DNA of 64,000 bases from Posidonia oceanica. Its lineage: Eukaryota; Streptophyta; Magnoliopsida; Alismatales; Posidoniaceae. Positions 56,932 through 64,000 of the stretch are shown here, in pieces. Made by a program: the position numbers and the translations under genes. The DNA is taken from positions 79,936,001 through 80,000,000 of the forward strand of contig JAZBRS010000075.1 in NCBI GenBank assembly GCA_037176725.1, in the 5' to 3' direction. The notes below the pieces were generated by a model. The model had not been told where the DNA came from. It saw only the letters and a list, made by a program, of their open reading frames with translations, and made no database searches. How positions within the stretch are numbered: position 1 is the first letter of the stretch; the number at the start of each line of letters is the position of its first letter.

Positions 56932-58117
56932 TCAACACCTCCAAGCAGACACCGATGCAAGCTCATCACGCTGCCAGAACAGGACTAGTGAATATTGCCT
57001 CTTCTCAACATGGAAGCCTCTTACCTGTACCCTCTTTAGAAGGCAATCCGCCTGTGTCTCAGTGCAATTGCTGAACAGCACCGGTATGAAACCAGACAAC
57101 GCAAATAGTGTCCTCAAGGGAGCCAGCTTGTCAGCACTACGGTGCCGGCCTAAAATGGTACTGTCAATCCGTGGCTGCACTAGGAACCGTTCAATCTTAT
57201 TCGCTAGTTCTGGGTGCAGCATCAATTGACTCCTGCAGGACTGTACATTTGTGCAATGCATGAAGGAAGTGTTGAGAGAACGAAAGGTCGCTCCGATCAA
57301 AACCACTGTCCACAGAGACCACAATTATTGGAGAAAGCTGCTTTATAAGGCAAAGAAATGCCAGGGTCGAGGTGTGTGACAAACTCACTGGGATGTTTAC
57401 AGCAATTTCCTCGCTGCCCACAGGAGACATGTTTTGCAGGACCACTGGGTTAAATGAATCAATGGTCAAGATGTTAAATTCAAACGGGATTTTAAGGTTA
57501 CTGGCAAATTGAGAGAGGGTCTCCCGTGCAAGAATAAGCTCAAGGGGATGGTGTGGACGAGGAATGGACAACGGCAGTGATCTTCAATGATGGCAGGGTG
57601 TCGGAGGATGTGGCTGAACATCATCTTTGTGATAGTTCCTGCATAAAAGAAGACCACTGCCCACCAACTCCAATATCGAAATCAACAATGTGGATGCAGT
57701 TGCAACCATTAAGCTCTTCAAGAATGGCCTGGATACAAGTGAAGTTTGTAAATTGCAGGAAAGGAGATATCTCAGAGAAGGCCTTGTAGGTACCGAGCTT
57801 CAGAATTACGTCCTTCGGTTATGTTGTGAGGGAAGGGATAAGGAGGGAGGTGTATTTTGGTTATCTGCTATGATGGAATAAAGTGCCTCCTTGAAGTAGA
57901 AAGCAGACCTGAATAGGGGCTTTCCTTCGGGGGAGACCAGGTGATTGAGCCGTGCCAATATCCCACAGGCGTTTACGGAATTCCCAGCTTCGACGAGTTC
58001 CGCAGCCTTAAGAAGCTGATCAAATAAAGCCTGGTGCTGTTGTTGATCATGAACCGCAGATGCCGCCGTCATGGCCTCATTCACGACCGTCTTGGGTTTC
58101 GTAGGCTTCTGTTGGAG
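56932..58117 (-). pseudogene. GRAS transcription factor pseudogene (HAM / SCL6-SCL22 type)
   Basis: Reading minus from 58084: FDQLLKAAELVEAGNSVNAC, GILARLNHLVSPEGKPLF and FYFKEAL (LHRI). The VHIID-like block CIHIVDFDIGVGGQWSSFMQ is near 57710-57650. Then LELILARETLSQFASNLKIP, FEFNILTIDSFNP and VSVDSGFDRSDLSFSQHFLH; then ERFLVQPRIDSTILGRHRSA and the SAW end GFHVEKRQYSLVLFWQRDEL, SVSAWRC, stop at 56932. HAM proteins keep shoot meristems undetermined. At least three frameshifts (near 57806, 57550 and 57230) and a stop near 57620 make this copy dead. It continues upstream past the small MULE. Confidence 0.9.
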
Positions 58118-58259
58118 GCTAATTTTTTAAAATAATATTTTTTTAATAAATAATTCTAAAATTAAGTCTTCGCTCAAACTATTTACAAAATTATGTCTCT
58201 GACAGTGTCAAATAGGTCCCATGTGTCCACTTGGTCTGTTAGTTTTTTTTTTTATTATT

Positions 58260-58324
58260 GAATTCGGCAGTTATACTGTCGAGTTCTGTTTAAACTGAAT
58301 TCGACAGTTTAAGTGCCGAGTTCT
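58260..58324. repeat. Palindromic repeat pair inside the left end of the small MULE
   Basis: Two dyads: GAATTCGGCAG-TTATA-CTGTCGAGTTC and GAATTCGACAG-TTTAA-GTGCCGAGTTC, separated by TGTTTAAACT, which is itself nearly symmetric. Confidence 0.85.
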
Positions 58325-58578
58325 AGCAGGGATAAAAACCTGCAGCCGACTCTACCACCAGCCCCACGTGCACTTCAGCCCGCCCTAACCCCTCCACGCG
58401 CACTTCGGCCCCAACTGCGGCCCCACTCCGGCCCTACTCCGGCACCCACTCCAGTCCCACTTCCGTTCTGTTGTCTAGTATGCATTTAGGAAGTTTTTGT
58501 TATGCGTTTGTTGCATTCTTCTTAAATCTCTGCTACGTTCTCATTGATCTTATTGTCATAGATTTAAGCCAATGAGGG

Positions 58579-58851
58579 GTGTCGAGCAGCATCCCATATA
58601 TTCCACCGGAGGCAGAAGCAGAAGAGGTGTATGGAGATGATGAGCTAGAAGGAGAGGGTGATATCACGCAGATTCTCCGCCAAGTTAACACACACATCTT
58701 CTTTAACGATGAAGATAACTCCAACTCCGACAATGAGGACGGTGGCGTATCTCAAAAAATAGATGTAGGACCAAACCAAGGACGTGGACGTGGTCGAGGA
58801 AAAGGTCGTGGTGGAAAGAAGAAAAGAAAATGGCCACCTGCATTTATTTGA
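58579..58851 (+). CDS. Short open frame in the small MULE, unidentified
   Basis: A 90-codon frame starting MSSSIPYIPPEAEAEEVYGD, with an acidic centre and a basic Gly/Arg end (QGRGRGRGKGRGGKKKRKWP). The RGG-like tail would bind nucleic acid if expressed. I do not recognise the protein. It could be a captured 3' gene fragment, since an upstream frame shows no start. Expression is doubtful. Confidence 0.3.
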   Translation: MSSSIPYIPPEAEAEEVYGDDELEGEGDITQILRQVNTHIFFNDEDNSNSDNEDGGVSQKIDVGPNQGRGRGRGKGRGGKKKRKWPPAFI

Positions 58852-59296
58852 TATTTTTATGTATTGAACATCTTTGATTTGAATATATATGTTTAAGTTG
58901 TTGGTTGAACTGATTTGAATATGTATTGAACATTTTGATTTGAATATATATATTTGTAACAACAGTTAACATTGAATTCTGATCTCAGTTTAAGTTCTGA
59001 TCTGTTTAAGTTGTATATGTCTGTTTAAGTTGTATATGTCTGTTTAAGTTTACATATTCAGTTTGAGTTTTGATCTGCTCTTGGGCAGAGATTGGGATAA
59101 ACAAGTTTGTACGTGGGAACTTTAATATTTGTAATGATTTGTTTAAGTTGTTCTGATCTGTTCTTTGATTTGAATGTATATGTCTGTACTTATTTGAGTG
59201 TTTAAAGTATTGAAATCGGTTTAGATATGTTCAGGTGAAATGTATATGTCTGAATGTTTATAACAGCTGAATTCTGGTTTTTTTTTTCCCCTGTTA

Positions 59297-59558
59297 GAAT
59301 TCGGCAGTGTAATCGCCGAATTCTGTGTATACTGAAATCGACTGTTAAACTGTTGAATTCTAACAGGGATTCTTTATCTCTACCGAAATCTGTTTAAACT
59401 GAATTCGATACTTGAAATGCCGAGTTCTATTTAAATCGGTCGAATTATATTTAAACTGAATTCAGTATCTACACTGCCGAATTCATTTTAAATAGAACTC
59501 GGCACTTAAACTACCGAATTCAGTTAAACAGAACTCGGTAGTATAGCTGCCGAATTCA
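59297..59558. repeat. Palindromic repeat array inside the right end of the small MULE
   Basis: At least five variants of GAATTCGGCAGT-N-ACTGCCGAATTC alternate with TTTAAACTGAATTC-like spacers. They continue the pattern seen at 58260-58324 in inverse position. Confidence 0.8.
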
Positions 59559-59704
59559 ATCAAAAAAAAAAAAAACAACTGATAGGCTAGATGGACACGT
59601 GGGGCCCACCTGACACTGTCAGAGGCATAATTTTGTAAATAGTTTGGGTGGAAGTTTAGTTTTAGAATTATTTATTAAAAAATTATTATTTTAAAAAATT
59701 AGCC

Positions 59705-59830
59705 TTTGTTGGAGAGTATGTATGGTAGATGTGAGCATGAAAACCCCCCGCACTAGTATGATTCTGCTGATGTCGCCGTGACATGAAAACCCTCCGATAT
59801 TATTTTCTCTTTAAAATTTGTAATTTATTA
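59705..59830 (-). pseudogene. Upstream remainder of the GRAS pseudogene
   Basis: After removing the small MULE and one TSD copy, the minus frame continues from LQQKPTKPKTVVNEAM into sequence upstream of it here (for example YHTYSPTKAYE in another frame). The N-terminal region of HAM proteins is poorly conserved, so the extent of capture beyond about 59830 cannot be fixed. Confidence 0.4.
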
Positions 59831-59939
59831 TATATTATAAAAAAATGTATAGCTATCTTAGAACTAAATACTCATTAGCAATGGTTCAAGCAACATTAGA
59901 TTGAAGATATAGGCATGTCATATTCGGTTCTTTTAAATT

Positions 59940-60810
59940 AATAATGTACGTTTCAATTGTTACAGATCACTAAACTATGCAGAGAACCTATGGTGGCAGA
60001 GTGGTGAACTGTATCCCATGCTAGTGGGTCGGAACAGGCTTGGTCAACCCCGTTTGCGAAGGATATACTTGTAAGTAATCATGGTTAGAATTAAAGTTGC
60101 TTTAATAATATATACTTCTATCTTATATCATCTCTAACTAACTTCTTTATTTTTACAGGATAGGTACATCTTCTTGTACTAAGAAAAATATAGGGACACT
60201 GATGCCGCTGAATAACCAGCCTTTGACAATAAACTTTGGAAACAAGTTTCGATGGAAAGGAACGTAGGTAATTCATCAAGAAAGCAAGGCCTAGATGGTC
60301 ATAATCCATACTACTCAGAAGAGTCTACTATTGGTTCTTCTGCGGCTTCTGCTGCGCAGTATCGATCTTCAACTCAGGCTTCTGCTTCATTTGATCCCAA
60401 TTTCTTCAATTCCCAGTTGTCACAGATGGCGACTACATTGGAGGAGGGTTTAAGTGCCAAAATAAGCTCACAAATAAAGACTGAAATAAGGAATGACATG
60501 AGGGATGAAATAAGGGATGAAATACATGCTTTAGATGACCGATTTGTAAGGTAAATTTTTATGTAGTTTTAAATTTTTTGATATACATTAATTGTCATAT
60601 TGAATTCAACATTATAATATAATCATTATTCCTAATAACATATTATAAGTTTGTTTTTTATAATAATAAGATACTCGAACGAGGAAGAAGTTGATTTGTC
60701 GAGTGACGACAAAGAGGATTACGAAGGGTATACACGTGATCGTCGTTCCATTCATGCATCTTCCTCAAAAGGTAAAGGAAAGCAAGTTTGTAGAAGAAGA
60801 AATTGATTTG
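59940..60810 (+). pseudogene. TNPA-like second CACTA gene, 3' part (tentative)
   Basis: Exon-like pieces on +: ENLWWQSGELYPMLVGRNRL (about 59975-60070), then an ATG frame at 60252-60554 with Ser/Gln-rich sequence and a charged coiled-coil-like end (LEEGLSAKISSQIKTEIRND, MRDEIRDEIHALDDRFVR). A last piece is at about 60665-60810. A coiled coil near the C-terminus would suit a TNPA-like DNA-binding dimer. The first piece may belong to other captured DNA. I cannot confirm that these join the 55122 gene. Confidence 0.4.
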
Positions 60811-61059
60811 TATTATATCGTTTTGACTTGTATTATATCGAGTTACTTGCATTATATCATTTCAGTGTTGTATTATCATTAATGTTGTGAACAAATGGAT
60901 ATGTAAAACCTTCTGTTGTAATATCAATTGATACTTTTTTTATAAAATTTGTGGATGTATAATTTAATATATTTGTGAATGTATTTGAATGTTATTTTAG
61001 TAGGTATATTAATCTTAATCATTGATGATATTGTTTTATTTTTTTTTCACTGCCCAGAA

Positions 61060-61400
61060 TTAATGAGGACATTGCGAGGACGTATCCTCGCTAAGTCCTA
61101 TACAGTTGTTTGAACCAGGAATAACGAGGACATATCCTCACTATGTCCTCGCTATTTCTGGAACGACGGCAGACTCGTTTCATATTTAGCGAGCATATAG
61201 CGAGGAGATAGTGAGGAAATTATGAGGACGCTATTCCGTGTAATATCCTCGCTATAATATCCCGAGCACATTGCGAGGTATTGTCCTCGCAATATCGATT
61301 TAACAATTTATTTTTTACTGAGGATAGATAATCCTCGCAATGTCATCGCTATAGACTATAACAAGGACTTAGCGAGGAATTTGTGATGTCCTCACAGAAT
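61060..61400 (+). repeat. Right subterminal repeats of the CACTA
   Basis: Dense GCGAGGA / TCCTCGCTA motifs in both orientations over 340 bp, matching those at the left end. They are likely binding sites for the element's TNPA-type protein. Confidence 0.85.
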
Positions 61401-61418
61401 CTTATTTTTCTAGTAGTG

Positions 61419-61421
61419 CAA
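61419..61421 (+). repeat. Right 3-bp TSD of the CACTA (CAA)
   Basis: Matches CAA at 23666-23668. Confidence 0.85.
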
Positions 61422-61439
61422 CAAATATGAGATGACCAA

Positions 61440-62882
61440 ATCATCTAAAAGAACAACAAGTTTATGTTTCCGAATATCTTGGAACTCAAAGGGATGCTAC
61501 CAATTTAGATCATTCTATCTAATATCAGTTAGTAGAATTCAAAACTACTAAAATCCAAGCTCTGGCAAGAACAATAGAGAATAATAAATCAATTGAGAAC
61601 AATTTTATAATATCAATTAGCAGAATTCAAATTTATAACTATCAATTGACAAGCTATAAAGAGTAGAATGTTATCAGAATTCAATTGACAAGCTATAAAT
61701 TCAGTTAGTAGAAAGAAAAAAAGCCACACACTTCCAAAAGAGAACAATTTTATACCTACCATTCAAACAAAACAAGCATACAAAAAAAAAACAAGCATAC
61801 AAACAACCACAGCTATGACAATTTTATAACTACCATTCATACAAAACAAGCATACAAACAATAGTCCCAAAGTCTATTGTATTACTCCTCGTGGCTACCA
61901 GCTATTAATGCCAATGCTTTCTTCTTAGTTCTATATATCTTGGAATAAGAGGTATTCAAACATAGATCTCTCAACACATATTTCTTCAGGGATTTAGGCT
62001 TCTACCTTGGGTTATCTCTGATTCTATCAAGATACTGATTGGCCAACCATGTTGAAGTAGCCTGTCTATTTCTCACATGTCTACTGCATTTATGGTTTGG
62101 TTGTATGATTTTAATCTGAAAATTGTGCTCAGTGGACATCCAAGAAGCATGAACTGTGTAGTCACATTGTGGCTCTTTACACTTGATTGTAACTCTTTCA
62201 TATTTGTTTTTCACAAACTATAAATCACATCCAGATCTTATATTTACAAGTCTTATTGCATCCCTAAAATGTTGTAGACATGAGAACTTTATCCCAACCT
62301 TAAGCTTTGGGTTTTCCTTATCATACACTGAGTAGTTATCATCATCATTGTTATACTCATCCTCCATTGCTACTACTTCCTACTCCTCTACCAAGTCAAT
62401 ATCCTCCTCATCATCACTGTCTTCCTCCATGTTTATAGGGTTGTAGTCTTCATCGTCAAAGGTATCATTGTGCTCAACTTCTTCAGAAGGAGGTACCCCT
62501 GCATCAGTCCAATCAGTAGGAGTTGGTGGTACATAATCTCCATAATCCAACATTCTAGTAGATGAATCAACCACCTCTACCCTATTACGTATATGTCAAT
62601 ATGTTTAGACTCCTTACAAACTTCAAACATGTTCAATATCTCATTGTCTGTGTCAAATAGAACAAGTCCATTATTCAATTCCTTTCTAGGAAGCTTATAA
62701 TAGATAGTGCTCTTTCTGTTTATATACATGTCTGCAAGTAAGTCTAACATTTCAAAGTAGGACATCCTATTTAGGTCAATATTAGCACAATAGGCAATTT
62801 CTTCATTTCTGTAATTTTTTAGTGTGTCATTGTAACAAAAACCCTCAAAATTGATATCAAATGTGTATAAAGTTGTAGACAT
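61440..62882 (-). pseudogene. MULE transposase, N-terminal half (mudrA type)
   Basis: Minus from 62882: MSTTLYTFDINFEGFCYNDT, then YYKLPRKELNNGLVLFDTDN and IDIYV (N-terminal PB1-like region of MULE transposases). After a frameshift comes an acidic stretch (DDEDYNPINMEEDSDDEEDI). Then the MuDR DNA-binding region YERVTIKCKEPQCDYTVHAS, FQIKIIQPNHKCSRHVRNRQ and ATSTWLANQYLDRIRDNP, and LKKYVLRDLCLNTSYSKIYR near 61960. Much of the DDE core between here and the CACTA border at 61418 is decayed or deleted. Its other half is at 22330-23665. Confidence 0.85.
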
Positions 62883-63304
62883 CTACGAGACACAATTGAC
62901 AAACATCTACACAAGAGATTATAGTAGAGGGTTTCTAAAAGCTAATCATTGGAAATCACAATTGAGAATTTTCTCATCCATACCAGAGGGAGTGGAGTGC
63001 AATAATGGTAAGAGAAACCCTTACTGATACACTCAATCTGCACCATGCCATGCCCTTGATTTCAATCCACCAAGTCGCCGCTCAGTCCACGCCACACTGT
63101 CGCTCCCGTTGCCACTTAGTCTACACCACACCGTTCGATTTGTTTGCTGTCATGGAAAAGAGAAGCACGAGAAAGTAGAGGAAGAAAAGGGAGAACGAAA
63201 AGAAATGAGAGTAAAACTAGAGAGAAAATAAAATAAGAAGAGCATAATTATTATTCTATGTCAAATTTTAACGACATTACCACAACTATTATAAATTAAA
63301 AAAT

Positions 63305-63398
63305 AATACAAGTTTATGATAGAGTGAATGATTTTCTAAATAAGGATACTGAAGTGAAAAAATAGATATAATTGAAGATATCATTAAAGAAATTACTC
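63305..63398 (-). repeat. Right TIR of the outer MULE
   Basis: The inverse of 20797-20890 with scattered differences. Confidence 0.8.
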
Positions 63399-63407
63399 AT
63401 TGTAAAA
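63399..63407 (+). repeat. Right 9-bp TSD of the outer MULE
   Basis: ATTGTAAAA against GTTTTAAAA on the left; 7 of 9 match. Confidence 0.6.
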
Positions 63408-64000
63408 GAATGATGAGATTGACTTAAAATTTACAGGTCGTATATTTGACATTTGGATATGTAGTCCATGATCCTAATGAATCCTACCTTTTTATGAGAA
63501 ATTGGGTTTCATCTTATCATGCTACTATGAAATCATTATTAGTGGTCCCAATATTAATGGTCCTTACATCTCCTATGAACCTAAATATAGAAAACAAGAA
63601 CTACGATCACAAATTTTTCATCAGGTTCAGATTTATTGTGTTGTACGTAAATTTGCTTAGTTGTAATAGTTATCCATTTTCAGGATTGAAGTCTCTTTTG
63701 CCAGAACTGGTTTGCCTTGCCACATACTTCAATCACGATCTCCTAAACAAGCATATTGTAAAACTGACCTAAAATATTATAAATTGGAAGTTAATTAGCC
63801 ATGCCATCGATTCATGGATGTGAATTATAATAGGAAGATGACAGGAAGACACAACCAGATATATAGCCATATGGGTAGGTAAGAGAATCAGAAAGATATA
63901 TAAGTAGGATGATGACAGGAAGACACAACTAGATGACTTACCATTGAGAGGAAGACAGAAGTCACAGAACCAGATATAATGGTAGGTAAGAGAACCTTGA
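63408..64000. other. Flanking DNA right of the nest
   Basis: AT-rich. The open stretch at 63446-63772 shows no family motif. At 63835-63995 a unit containing GATGACAGGAAGACACAAC and ATGGTAGGTAAGAGAA is partly repeated two to three times. Confidence 0.5.

Larger units (their letters stand above)
58118..59704. mobile_element. Small MULE inserted in the GRAS pseudogene
   Basis: Long TIRs: the left begins GGCTAATTTTTTAAAATAAT and the right end is its inverse with few changes. Homology extends about 125 bp, including CAAACTATTTACAAAATTAT and TCTGACAGTGTCA. The TSD is 9 bp with 8 matches (TCTGTTGGA 58109-58117, TTTGTTGGA 59705-59713). There is no transposase, so it is non-autonomous. Inside the TIRs are palindromic repeats, and in the middle a short open frame. 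Confidence 0.87.
23669..61418 (+). mobile_element. CACTA (En/Spm) DNA transposon, expanded to 37.75 kb
   Basis: The termini are CACTACTAGAAA (23669-23680) and its inverse TTTCTAGTAGTG (61407-61418), with a perfect CAA TSD outside. Both subterminal zones carry many short GCGAGGA/TCCTCG repeats, as expected for TNPA-binding subterminal repeats. The + strand carries the classic order: transposase-associated domain, TNP2 transposase, DUF4218 and DUF4216-type regions, then a TNPA/Ptta-like second gene. Subtracting the solo LTR, the Gypsy element, the Copia fragment and the small MULE leaves about 10 kb, a normal size. It is inserted in the transposase gene of the outer MULE. Confidence 0.92.
20797..63398 (-). 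mobile_element. Mutator-like element (MULE), expanded to 42.6 kb by nested insertions
   Basis: The left terminus (20797 onward: GAACAATTTCCTTAATGG, later CTATTTTTTCACTTCA) and the inverted right terminus (from 63398: GAGTAATTTCTTTAATGA, later CTATTTTTTCACTTCA) are clearly homologous over at least 85 bp. They are flanked by a 9-bp TSD with 7 matches. Without the CACTA and one TSD copy the element is about 4.85 kb, a normal MULE size. It carries a minus-strand mudrA-type transposase whose two halves lie on either side of the CACTA, and a convergent zf-GRF fragment on the + strand near the left end. Confidence 0.85.

Noticed and set aside
63446..63772. 108-codon open frame right of the MULE
   Set aside because: No motif, no similarity recognised, AT-rich surroundings.

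Overview
The window is nuclear DNA from a flowering plant. It holds one intact multi-exon plant gene (a group-3 sulfate transporter) and otherwise almost only layered, mostly decayed transposable elements with Copia, Gypsy, Mutator and CACTA signatures. I cannot name the species.

Region 1, about 1-6330: a decayed Ty1/Copia element on the + strand. Its 5' LTR lies before the window. It is split by a 1.5 kb internally deleted Copia element (1503-3048) and by a roughly 0.55 kb GC-rich insertion inside the integrase (about 3292-3853).

Region 2, 7799-13911, minus strand: a sulfate transporter closest to SULTR3;3. I rebuilt 13 exons with GT-AG borders. They give one uninterrupted frame of 682 codons, ending in a STAS domain. 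It is the only gene here that looks functional. Two introns carry MITE-like insertions.

Region 3, about 13.9-20.8 kb: intergenic DNA with a TA microsatellite, a short direct duplication, a MITE-like element and a Pack-MULE-like element (about 19517-20640) carrying GC-rich cargo.

Region 4, 20797-63398: a five-level nest in which most layers have target-site duplications (TSDs) readable by eye. The outermost layer is a Mutator-like element (MULE) with long terminal inverted repeats (TIRs) and a 9-bp TSD matching at 7 of 9 positions. It carries a broken mudrA-type transposase and a convergent zf-GRF fragment. A CACTA element (23669-61418, TSD CAA) sits inside that transposase. Inside the CACTA are a truncated Copia element, a solo LTR (28596-30900, TSD ACTGT), a Tat/Ogre-like Gypsy element (31014-52844, TSD ACCGT), and a GRAS (HAM/SCL6-type) pseudogene that is itself split by a small MULE (58118-59704, 9-bp TSD). 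Inside the Gypsy element are a pol-less Athila-like element (34618-41235, TSD TTCTT, both LTRs 1275 bp) and a 5.8 kb solo LTR (46184-51995, TSD GTTAT). Removing the layers rejoins the CACTA transposase reading ...WELP + YWSKLL... and makes the two Gypsy LTRs 1347 and 1346 bp long.

The most unusual signal is a 28-bp dyad unit (9-bp arm, 10-bp centre, 9-bp arm). It occurs about 18 times in the Gypsy element, in head-to-tail groups of two or three, in both LTRs and the internal region. The arms change together and keep their symmetry. I know of no description of it.
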